DNA of 7,093 nt, taken from assembly GCA_013696695.1 (NCBI GenBank), contig JACCYD010001461.1, positions 1 to 7,093 on the forward strand, written 5' to 3'. Position 1 is the stretch's first letter, and each line of letters starts with the position of its first letter. Position numbers and translations under genes: made by a program. The notes under the pieces are model-generated. The model saw only the letters and a program-made list of their open reading frames with translations, ran no database searches and was not told the DNA's origin. The DNA is from Deltaproteobacteria bacterium (GTDB lineage: Bacteria > Myxococcota_A > Polyangia > Haliangiales > Haliangiaceae). Below are positions 1 to 5,573 of the stretch, piece after piece.

Positions 1-42
1 AAGCAGCTTCGCGCGAAGTATCGCGCGAAGCAGCTTCGCGCG
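1..42. repeat. 27-base tandem repeat with hairpin arms, cut by window edge
   Basis: Bases 1-15 (AAGCAGCTTCGCGCG) recur exactly at 28-42, a period of 27 bases (nine codons), so the array may continue to the left. Bases 22-30 (CGCGCGAAG) and 34-42 (CTTCGCGCG) form a perfect 9-bp inverted repeat around CAG, and 7-18 is the palindrome CTTCGCGCGAAG. The repeat lies inside the partial minus-strand reading frame and keeps it in phase. Confidence 0.55.
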
Positions 43-178
43 GATCAATCCGCAGGCTGTCCTTCGCCAGCGAAGCCGGCGGCAACAGCTCGTCACGGTG
101 CGCCTCCCGATCGAACGGAACCGTGAGGTCCTCGTCGCCCGCCTTGGGTGGCTCGCCGGGGGTACTACGCTCGGGCAC
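1..178 (-). CDS. Partial CDS (N-terminus), unknown acidic protein, runs off left edge
   Basis: A minus-strand frame is open from a GTG at 178-176 to the window edge, giving about 59 residues that begin MPERSTPGEPPKAGDEDLTV. Protein-like codon use (GAC GAG GAC, mostly G/C third bases), charge and the absence of stops suggest real coding. The sequence is hydrophilic, rich in Pro, Asp, Glu and Arg, with no signal peptide, so it looks like a disordered cytoplasmic N-terminus. Near the edge it enters a nine-residue repeat (AASRDTSRE then AA...), matching the 27-base DNA repeat. The frame stays open upstream of the GTG, so the start is not proven. GTG was chosen because a -10-like TATAAG lies just before it and the divergent gene starts 60 bases away. 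No Shine-Dalgarno sequence is visible. I do not recognise the family, and too little is present to assign a function. Confidence 0.45.
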   Translation of the reverse strand, partial: MPERSTPGEPPKAGDEDLTVPFDREAHRDELLPPASLAKDSLRIDPREAASRDTSREAA

Positions 179-185
179 GACGCAT

Positions 186-216
186 CTTATAGACCAGCCA
201 CCGGGTGAACCAGCAA
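186..216 (-). promoter_or_regulatory. Candidate promoter for the left-edge gene, near-leaderless
   Basis: Reading the minus strand, TTGCTG (216-211) and TATAAG (191-186) resemble -35 and -10 boxes, although the 19-base spacer is longer than ideal. The predicted transcription start would fall at about 179, one base before the GTG at 178. That fits a leaderless message and the lack of a ribosome binding site. This is motif matching only. Confidence 0.25.
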
Positions 217-237
217 GTGCTAGGCTGACGGCTCCTG

Positions 238-714
238 ATGCGTTGGTTCGTCGTCGCGATCTTGCTGTCTTGCAAAGGTGATCCGCCGTCGGTGACGCCG
301 GCTCCCGGGTCTGCCGAACCGACGGGAGCGCCAAACGTCGCTGTGCCCCAGCGCCCGGTCCTCCCCGATGCCGGCACGCCCAGGCCGACGCTGCCGGACC
401 AAGGTAGCGGCAAGCCCGCCGAGGCCACGTTCGAGTCCGAAGCACGCGACGTCGGCTGGGCGGCCGATACCGAATCCACGATCCAGCAGCGGTTCGAGAA
501 GGTGCGCGGCGCCAAGCTGTCGGGCACCGAGTGTCGCCAGACGCAGTGCAAGCTCACGATCGTCGGCAGCGAGAGCGATGTCGCGCAGACCATCGCCGAT
601 CTGGAGAGTCATCGCGGCCTGCACGGCTACGCGAAGAACATCCTGCTCACGGCGCCGGCGAAGAAGCCCGATGGCACGCTCGAGCTGCGCGCGTTCGCGA
701 TCTTCGAACGCTAG
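238..714 (+). CDS. Small secreted lipoprotein with conserved-looking Cys pair
   Basis: This 158-residue protein begins with a short lipoprotein signal, MRWFVVAILLSC, with lipobox LLSC and the lipidated Cys at position 12, so it should be anchored in the cell envelope. Residues 15-62 are a low-complexity linker rich in Pro, Gly, Ala and Thr. A compact domain at about 64-158 has the pattern ESEARDVGWAADTE followed by ECRQTQCKLTIV. The two Cys (99 and 104) are close enough to form a disulfide. The combination of E-x-R-D, W-A, T-E and then ECR-x-x-x-C resembles small uncharacterised proteins I associate with Myxococcota, but no function is known to me. ATG 238 is the only start that keeps the lipobox; no clear Shine-Dalgarno sequence precedes it. 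It is convergent with the sigma factor gene, 60 bases apart, so a shared operon is excluded. Confidence 0.8.
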   Translation: MRWFVVAILLSCKGDPPSVTPAPGSAEPTGAPNVAVPQRPVLPDAGTPRPTLPDQGSGKPAEATFESEARDVGWAADTESTIQQRFEKVRGAKLSGTECRQTQCKLTIVGSESDVAQTIADLESHRGLHGYAKNILLTAPAKKPDGTLELRAFAIFER

Positions 715-774
715 CCCGAAACAGCAAACACCACTCGACGGGGCGGACGAGCGGCGCTGGACGGAAGTGGTTGT

Positions 775-1440
775 TCAGGCTGCTGCGGCGGCGTCCGCGA
801 GATCCGCGATCGGCGAGTCGCCGTTGATGCTCTGCAGGCAACGCACGAGGTGCGCGCGAATCTTGTGCTTCTTCGAGTACACGGTCTTCAAGCTGATCTG
901 CATCTCGGCCGCGATCTCGTCGGCTTCCATGCCCTTCTGATAGTAGAGCTCGACGAAGTGGCGGTCCTTGTCGGTGAAGTCCGAGAGCAGCTCGTTCAGG
1001 TGATCCCAGCGCTCCTTCTCGATCAGCTGATCGAGCGGCGTGCGATCGCACTCCTCGTGCGGGTCGAGATTGCCGTCGACCTTGTCGAGGAGGGGGCGGC
1101 GGCCGGCGCTACGAAGGAAGTCGTAGGCGGCGTTCACCGAGATCATGCCGATCCACGAACCGAGCTTGGTGCCGCGCGCCGGGTTGTAGATGCGGAGCTT
1201 GTGCATGTCCTCGCGGACGAGCTGCATCATCACGTCAGCGTAGATCTCGTCGAGATCCGCGCTCGATAGCGTGGGCGCGTACTTGAGGGTGACCTTGGTG
1301 ATGCAGCGATAGATGAGAGGACGGAAACGGCGGATGAGCTCCGCCCAGCCACGGGAATCACTGCGCAACACGAACTTGAGCAACTCACGATCAGACCAGT
1401 CAGCAGCGTTTGGGGAGATGCGAGTTGCGAGTAATGCCAT
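775..1440 (-). CDS. RNA polymerase sigma factor, sigma-70 family (ECF-like, sigma2 + sigma4)
   Basis: This 221-residue cytoplasmic protein directs RNA polymerase to promoters. Region 2 spans about residues 30-117: WAELIRRFRPLIYRCI, then DLDEIYADVMMQLV as the core-binding 2.2 segment, and GSWIGMISVNAAYDFLR as the -10 recognition helix. Region 4 spans about 147-201, with LLSDFTDKDRHFVELYYQKG and a helix-turn-helix EADEIAAEMQISLKTVYSKKHKIR for -35 recognition. There is no region 3 or region 1, and the length is usual for ECF-type or short alternative sigma factors. The tail ends in a run of alanines. No anti-sigma gene is adjacent, which is unusual for classic ECF factors and suggests control at transcription. 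A perfect sigma-54 promoter match lies directly upstream, leaving only about six bases of leader, and no Shine-Dalgarno sequence is seen. ATG 1440 is the outermost start, and the conserved SDREL region begins soon after it. Confidence 0.9.
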   Translation of the reverse strand: MALLATRISPNAADWSDRELLKFVLRSDSRGWAELIRRFRPLIYRCITKVTLKYAPTLSSADLDEIYADVMMQLVREDMHKLRIYNPARGTKLGSWIGMISVNAAYDFLRSAGRRPLLDKVDGNLDPHEECDRTPLDQLIEKERWDHLNELLSDFTDKDRHFVELYYQKGMEADEIAAEMQISLKTVYSKKHKIRAHLVRCLQSINGDSPIADLADAAAAA

Positions 1441-1457
1441 GTGGACAGCTCACAAAA

Positions 1458-1472
1458 GCAACGTCGGTGCCA
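1458..1472 (-). promoter_or_regulatory. Sigma-54 (-24/-12) promoter of the sigma factor gene
   Basis: The minus strand reads TGGCAC-CGACG-TTGC from 1472 to 1458, followed by TTTT. This matches the established sigma-54 consensus TGGCAC-N5-TTGC at every defined base with exact spacing. Taking the C at 1458 as about -12, transcription would start near 1446, a few bases before the ATG at 1440. Position, orientation and match together make it a good candidate. Activation would then need an NtrC-type enhancer-binding protein, which is not encoded in this window. Confidence 0.7.
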
Positions 1473-1528
1473 CGCCTAACATGCTGATATCATAGGTTCG
1501 ACTCCCGCTTCTCCCGGTCCTTCCCACC

Positions 1529-1542
1529 ATTCACAGGTGAAT
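1529..1542. promoter_or_regulatory. 14-base dyad, possible activator or operator site
   Basis: ATTCAC and GTGAAT form a perfect 6-bp inverted repeat around AG. It lies about 90 bases upstream of the predicted sigma-54 start site, within the usual range for an enhancer-binding protein site, and also about 95 bases upstream of the divergent gene at 1635. A longer, imperfect inverted repeat encloses it: bases 1506-1518, and 1553-1563 reading ACCGGGAAGCG, pair over 11 bp with a 2-base bulge. The regulator is unknown. Confidence 0.4.
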
Positions 1543-1634
1543 TCGACCAAGCACCGGGAAGCGATCCCGATCTACGCCCGTATCGCTCCCGGCCCGAGGC
1601 AGATGTAGGTCACGCGTCGCGTTACCGTGGCTGC

Positions 1635-2459
1635 ATGTTCGGGCCCCACGATGGCACGCGAGTTCGTCCGCATCCGTATCGCCGGATGATGTTGTTCCTG
1701 ATGCGCGGCCGAAACGAGTCGGCGGTCTACTTCGAGCAGCATCTCGATCTCACGAGGACGCTCCCGTGGATCGCGGAATGGAATGAGGGGCGCACGGCTA
1801 CGAGTAAGGCGACACTCTTTCACGTCGTGCTCCATGGCCTGGCAAGCGTGCTTCACGAACGCGAGCGTCTCAATCGGTTCACAGTGGGGCGTCGCACCTT
1901 CCAGCGGAACCATGTCGCGCTGTCGTTCGCCGCGAAGAAGCAACTGTCCGATGACGCTCCACTCGCGACCGTGAAGCGGCGTTTCAGACCCGGCGAATCG
2001 TTCCCCGACATGGTCGGCAAGCTCACCAACGAGATCGGTGGCGCGAAGTCTGCAACCCGATCCTCGATGGATAAGGAGCTGGGGCTCCTCCTGGCGCTGC
2101 CGGGGTTCTTGCTCGTGTTCCTGCTCGGCATGCTGAAGCGCCTCTATTCGATCGGCCTCGCACCTCGCGGTTTGATCGACACCGATCCGCTGTACACGAG
2201 CGCGTTCGTCGCGAATCTCGGCTCGATCAAGCTCGACGCCGCCTATCATCATTTGTACGAGCATGGAAACTGCCCGCTGTTCGTCACCATCGGTCAGGTG
2301 CAGCAGGTGCCCGTCGTCGATGGTGATCGCGTGGTCGCTCGCCAGCAGATGACGTTGCGGTACACCTACGACGAGCGCGTCGAAGATGGGCTCTATTGTG
2401 CGAAGTCGCTCCAGCTGCTCGCGCAGCGCATCCAGGACCCTGGGAGTTGGATCTCGTGA
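1635..2459 (+). CDS. E2-like acyltransferase-fold protein with altered active site
   Basis: This 274-residue protein resembles the catalytic domain of 2-oxoacid dehydrogenase acyltransferases (chloramphenicol acetyltransferase fold), without lipoyl or subunit-binding domains. Features along the chain: a basic N-terminus with RRMMLFLMRGRNESAVYFEQ (18-35) before the first domain strand; TLFHVVLHGLASVLHERERLN (60-80), the usual helix; SAFVANLGSIKLD (189-201), matching the family SNLG-type segment; and YTYDERVEDG (243-252), aligning with the family DHRxxDG box. In true E2 enzymes the His of that box is the catalytic base; here the position is Glu247, while Asp251-Gly252 remain. Ordinary acyl transfer to CoA is therefore doubtful. 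A hydrophobic stretch at about 149-167 could be a buried helix or a membrane segment. The stop overlaps the kinase start by four bases, so the two are probably made together. ATG 1635 precedes the conserved start of the domain; its ribosome binding site is poor. Confidence 0.8.
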   Translation: MFGPHDGTRVRPHPYRRMMLFLMRGRNESAVYFEQHLDLTRTLPWIAEWNEGRTATSKATLFHVVLHGLASVLHERERLNRFTVGRRTFQRNHVALSFAAKKQLSDDAPLATVKRRFRPGESFPDMVGKLTNEIGGAKSATRSSMDKELGLLLALPGFLLVFLLGMLKRLYSIGLAPRGLIDTDPLYTSAFVANLGSIKLDAAYHHLYEHGNCPLFVTIGQVQQVPVVDGDRVVARQQMTLRYTYDERVEDGLYCAKSLQLLAQRIQDPGSWIS

Positions 2460-3784
2460 ACCGCGATAACCCCGATGAGCGGGCGATGGCCGAGACCGCC
2501 ATCAGCCAGCCGTCCTCTCCGCGCGTGTTGCCTGGGCTGCAACCGGGCGCGCGCTTCGCCGAGCGCTATCTCATCGAGCGCACGCTCGGCGCCGGCGGCA
2601 TGGGCACCGTCTATGCCGCCCTCGACACGCTCACCGACACGCCGGTCGCGATCAAGCTGGTCGCCGGTCACCACACCGAGATCGAGCGCGTGCGGCTGCG
2701 CGAAGAAGTTCGCGCGACGATGCTGCTCACCCACCGCAACATCGCGCGCACGTACACGCTCGACGAGGCCGCCGGCGAGGTGTTCATCGTCATGGAGCTC
2801 CTCGATGGCGAGACGCTCGCAGCGCGCATCGCACGCGGCGCGATCCCGCGCACCGAAGCGCTCGCGATCGCGAACCAGCTGCTCGACGCGCTGTCCGAAG
2901 CGCACGCGCACGGCGTCGTCCCCCGCGACGTCAAGCCGGCGAACATCATGTGCTGCTCCGACGATCGGGTCGTGCTGATGGACTTCGGCCTCGCGCGTGT
3001 CGACGATGCCGATACGTCCACGCACACGACCTCGATCAAGGGCACGCCGGCGTACATGGCTCCCGAGGTCATCGCCGGCCGGCGCGCCGATGCACGCGCC
3101 GACGTCTACGCGTGTGGCCTGATCCTGTTCGAGATGGTCACCGGCAAGCCGCCGTTCCGCGCGGCCACGGTCAACGATCTGCTCTACCGCCAGCTCCACC
3201 AGCCGATCGACACGCGCCAGCTCGACGAGGTCCTGGCCTCCGCGATCTCTCGCGCGACCACCAAGGATCCCGACGAGCGGCTCGCCAGCATCGACGGCCT
3301 GCGAGAGGCACTCGTGACGCCGCTCGCGCCGCCCGTCAAGCCGCGCCACCGCCGTCGCTGGATCCTGGGTGCAGCCGCGCTCGTGGTCGGGGGTGTGCTC
3401 GGCGTCGTCACGGTTCGCGCGCTCCGCGACGGCGACCCGCCCGCGACCGCGATCACCGCCGCACCGGTGGTCACCGGCGAGACTCAGCGCGAGCGTCAGC
3501 TCGACCAGCTCCTGACCGCCGAGATCGCGACGTCGCTGAAGAAGCTCGGCGAGCGCGCGTGCGCTTGCAAGGACGCCGCATGCGGCCGCGCCGTGATCGA
3601 CGACATGGTCGCGCTCGGTCGCCGCACGAAGGACTTCGAGGTCGACCTCGCCGACAGCCCGATCCAGGCGAGCAAGGACTTGCTATGCCTCGTCGACCTC
3701 GGCATCCCGGCGGCCGAGATCTTCGACGTCAATCGCCGGATCCGCGATCTGCCCGTCGAGCCGCCGCGCGAAGGCGCCTGGTAG
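2456..3784 (+). CDS. Membrane-anchored Ser/Thr protein kinase (Hanks type) with variant PRD loop
   Basis: Starting at GTG 2456 the protein has 442 residues. GTG was chosen because it overlaps the upstream stop as GTGA and has GGGAG nine bases before it; longer starts would run deep into the upstream gene. The kinase domain covers about 37-290: glycine loop GAGGMG (45-50), ATP-binding Lys67 in VAIK, Glu83 or Glu84 in the C helix, PRDVKPAN (156-163), DFG (176-178), GTPAYMAPE (196-204) and DVYACGLILFEM (216-227). The catalytic Asp158 is kept, but the usual His of HRD is Pro156. A basic patch PRHRRR leads into one transmembrane helix (about 302-320). The external part (322-442) has ACACKDAACGRAV (Cys369, 371, 377) and Cys411, a Cys-rich sensor-like segment. 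It probably senses an envelope signal and phosphorylates cytoplasmic targets, perhaps its E2-like operon partner. Activity is uncertain because of the PRD change. Confidence 0.92.
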   Translation: MNRDNPDERAMAETAISQPSSPRVLPGLQPGARFAERYLIERTLGAGGMGTVYAALDTLTDTPVAIKLVAGHHTEIERVRLREEVRATMLLTHRNIARTYTLDEAAGEVFIVMELLDGETLAARIARGAIPRTEALAIANQLLDALSEAHAHGVVPRDVKPANIMCCSDDRVVLMDFGLARVDDADTSTHTTSIKGTPAYMAPEVIAGRRADARADVYACGLILFEMVTGKPPFRAATVNDLLYRQLHQPIDTRQLDEVLASAISRATTKDPDERLASIDGLREALVTPLAPPVKPRHRRRWILGAAALVVGGVLGVVTVRALRDGDPPATAITAAPVVTGETQRERQLDQLLTAEIATSLKKLGERACACKDAACGRAVIDDMVALGRRTKDFEVDLADSPIQASKDLLCLVDLGIPAAEIFDVNRRIRDLPVEPPREGAW

Positions 3785-3826
3785 TGCTGGCCCACGCTCG
3801 AACGAAGAAGACCTCCACAACCGAGC

Positions 3827-3848
3827 CGTCAGTACATTTGTACTGACG
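3827..3848. terminator. Perfect 9-bp hairpin after the kinase gene, terminator-like without T tract
   Basis: CGTCAGTAC (3827-3835) and GTACTGACG (3840-3848) are exact reverse complements around the loop ATTT. The hairpin begins 43 bases after the kinase stop, in a gap between converging genes, a usual place for a two-way terminator. No T run follows on either strand, so it may instead be a transcript-stabilising hairpin or a protein-binding palindrome. Confidence 0.45.
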
Positions 3849-4099
3849 AGCGCGCTGACTAGCTCGCACGCGATCCGTCCGGGGCAATCGCCGTGTTCGG
3901 CGCCTAGGCCGCGCGACTCGCCATTTCGCTACCTCGGCCTCGAGAGCTGCCTCGAGCATTTGGGGTGTTCTCGAAGTCGCTGGTGCAGCATTGCCTCGCC
4001 AAGCGCGTACAGCTCGAGGCTGTCTCCACGCCTCGCGGAGTCAAACGATGCGGCATCCCTCGATCCTAGCGGATCGCGAAGCTCGTCGAGCCGCGCGAA
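3842..4099 (-). pseudogene. Frameshifted remnant of a small antitoxin-like gene
   Basis: Read on the minus strand, three frame segments join into one plausible small protein. The first (about 4099-3962) encodes FARLDELRDP... and SLELYALGEAMLHQRLREHP. The second (about 3953-3906) continues EAALEAEVAKWRVARP. The third (from 3904) continues GAEHGDCPGR. The joined order, x-x-ELYALGEAMLHQRLREHP, EAALEAEVAKW, RPGAEHGDCPGR, resembles small proteins I associate with Myxococcota and with Rv0078B-type antitoxins; that family link is from memory and is tentative. Each single frame hits a stop or loses the pattern, and no in-frame ATG or GTG start is seen in the first segment. The first shift is equivalent to one lost base (or two gained) near 3961-3954; the second is one extra base at about 3905. 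No toxin-like partner lies beside it. The 3' end runs into the 3827-3848 hairpin. Confidence 0.5.
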
Positions 4100-4116
4100 A
4101 GCGCACGGTAATCAGC

Positions 4117-5451
4117 CTACTGCTCGAACGCCCCGATGTCCGGCGCGGGCCCTTGAGGTCGGGGGGTGTTTTGGAAATCGTGGTCGGTCGAGATGCTGAG
4201 CGTAGGATCCGCAGCCCCAACTGCCGGGCTTGTTGGCAACACGCGAAAATCGCCCGTAGCCACATCAACAAACATCGGGTCTGCAATGGTGTTGTTCGCG
4301 ATCGGTACTTCTTGAGGGAAGATCACGTTGTTAGTGAACGTGCAGTCATCGCCTTCCACAACCGATGTCGCAGAGGCGGCAAATAGGATGTTGTTCTCGA
4401 ACACCACCGAACGGTGAGCGGACCCCGAGTTCGGTTGACAAAGAATTCCGTTCCCGGGCGAGGTGAAGACCATCGTATTGAACGCGAGACGTACACTGCT
4501 GTCCGGTGCGGTGGAGTCGTTTGTGGCGAAGAGAAACTGTGGGTTCTCGAGGATGGAGTTCGTGATCACCAGCGAAACGTGCCTGAAGAGCAGACCGATC
4601 CCAGCTAGACCCGGGCTGATCACGTGTAGGCGATCGCCACGAAATGCAGCGTCGGAAGCGATTAAGATCACTGCGCCATCACCCCCTCGCCGAAGCACTG
4701 TTCTCGAAACGTCAAAGCTGCAATTCGCCCCGGTAATCAATGCCGAGGAGTCCTCTGCCGCAGCACTCAACGTGGCATCCGAGAGCTGGAGTCTTGACGA
4801 CGGTTCGTCTGTTTGCCCGCATGAGACGGCGAAGTTCCGCCCGACCAGCTCCGGGCCTCGCAGTTTCACGTCTGCTCCGGTCCTGAGCTCGATTGCAGTG
4901 AATCCGAGGATTGTGGCGCCGGTTGCAATGACCTCCAGCGTTGTGATCGTGGCTTGGTCGAACACGAGTGGGTCGGAGTAGACGCCAGGCAGCATCCGCA
5001 CCTTGGGCAACGGTATCGACGCCCGCGCCAGGGTTATTGCGCGGCCAGCAGTACAGGGTGCCTGAAGTGAACAGTCCGTCTCGTCGCTTCCTTGCGGCGA
5101 TGCATACACGACGTCTGTTTCCGAAACACAGCTTCCGATGTCACAGACCCTACTCGCGCACTCGTCGTCGATCTCACACGCTCGACAGGTAGCCGCTTGT
5201 TCGCAGATCGGCGTGGGGTTCGAGCAATCCTGGTCGGTCGAGCACGACCTGCAACCAACCGTCGGTTCACAACCCAGCGGGCATTGGATCAGATCGTAGT
5301 CGTTGCCAGAGCCGTTACACGTGATCGCGCGATCGCCACGGCAGGTTTCGAAGGTTCCGGGGTCGCAAATGACTGCGATACATTCATCAACGGCCCCCGA
5401 GCGCGCCGTCGACATCGCAGAACGGGAATGCCTGGTCGGTACAGATGCCAT
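4117..5451 (-). CDS. Cys-rich, beta-helix surface protein (main open part of a frameshifted gene)
   Basis: This uninterrupted 444-residue frame holds most of a secreted protein. From about residue 23 to 108 it is Cys-rich, with repeated short motifs such as CRSCSTDQDC and CRACEIDDEC, like extracellular Cys modules of myxobacterial surface proteins. From about 115 to 444 it is a right-handed beta-helix region: YASPQGSDETDC, the turn LPGVYSDPLVFD, repeated NSIL, NTMVF, NNILF and NNVIF rungs, and the ending DFQNTPRPQGPAPDIGAFEQ, which matches the end of choice-of-anchor-Q or pectin-lyase-like domains. The likely role is adhesion or polysaccharide binding at the cell surface; no catalytic residues can be assigned. 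Its own N-terminus (MASVPTRHSRSAMSTARSG) makes no sense for this family and lacks a signal peptide. The true beginning lies in another frame (5387-5530), separated by one extra base. It lies 43 bases downstream of the copper-protein gene, counted from the upstream ATG at 5530. Confidence 0.85.
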   Translation of the reverse strand: MASVPTRHSRSAMSTARSGAVDECIAVICDPGTFETCRGDRAITCNGSGNDYDLIQCPLGCEPTVGCRSCSTDQDCSNPTPICEQAATCRACEIDDECASRVCDIGSCVSETDVVYASPQGSDETDCSLQAPCTAGRAITLARASIPLPKVRMLPGVYSDPLVFDQATITTLEVIATGATILGFTAIELRTGADVKLRGPELVGRNFAVSCGQTDEPSSRLQLSDATLSAAAEDSSALITGANCSFDVSRTVLRRGGDGAVILIASDAAFRGDRLHVISPGLAGIGLLFRHVSLVITNSILENPQFLFATNDSTAPDSSVRLAFNTMVFTSPGNGILCQPNSGSAHRSVVFENNILFAASATSVVEGDDCTFTNNVIFPQEVPIANNTIADPMFVDVATGDFRVLPTSPAVGAADPTLSISTDHDFQNTPRPQGPAPDIGAFEQ

Positions 5452-5530
5452 CGGCGCACGAGCGCGGGTTCGGTTTCGTGCACGCGAATCGGCTGACGAC
5501 CACCCCCCAAACTAAACGCGACATGGACAT
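5387..5530 (-). pseudogene. Displaced 5' end of the Cys-rich beta-helix lipoprotein gene
   Basis: From ATG 5530 (or the in-frame ATG 5524) this frame encodes MSMSRLVWGVVVSRFAC, then TKPNPRSCADGICTDQAF and PFCDVDGALGG, and stops at TGA 5387-5389. The hydrophobic start with Cys17 looks like a short or imperfect lipoprotein signal, and SCADGICTDQAFPFC matches the Cys-module style of the main frame. Removing one G from the five-G run (complement of 5394-5398) joins GALG directly to AVDECIAVICD in the 444-residue frame, giving a protein of roughly 470 residues. GGGGGGAG lies 12 bases before ATG 5530 and favours that start. Confidence 0.7.
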
Positions 5531-5573
5531 GGACGGTAGTATCTCCCCCCGCTCCACAGGGTTGCGAAAAAAA

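Larger units (their letters stand above)
3785..4116. other. Stretch without an intact gene between convergent genes
   Basis: These 332 bases separate the kinase stop from the stop of the beta-helix lipoprotein gene. They hold a strong hairpin at 3827-3848 and the remains of a small minus-strand gene at about 3842-4099, listed separately. No intact open frame with family features was found on either strand. Confidence 0.7.

Noticed and set aside
715..774. Terminator between the convergent lipoprotein and sigma genes
   Set aside because: Only a 5-bp CCACT/AGTGG pairing with a loop of about 30 bases is present, and no T tract.
1495..1506. GGTTCGACTCCC, which looks like a tRNA T-loop
   Set aside because: The flanking bases do not form a 5-bp T stem, and no anticodon arm, D arm or acceptor stem fits around it.
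2393..3349. Long minus-strand open frame of 318 residues
   Set aside because: It is antisense to the kinase domain, whose motifs prove the plus strand is coding; its composition is that of a shadow frame.
3729..3959. Minus-strand frame beginning MLEAALEAEVAKW as an intact gene or transposase fragment
   Set aside because: Its start matches the middle of the antitoxin-like remnant, while its later part overlaps the kinase gene end and has no family pattern.
5289..5510. Minus-strand frame starting MGGGRQPIRVHETEP as the lipoprotein start
   Set aside because: It is Arg-rich with no signal peptide; the neighbouring frame has the Cys modules and lipoprotein-like start.
5567..5573. T7 run (minus strand) right after the copper-protein stop, as an intrinsic terminator
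   Set aside because: No GC-rich hairpin can be formed just before the run, so it lacks the stem an intrinsic terminator needs.
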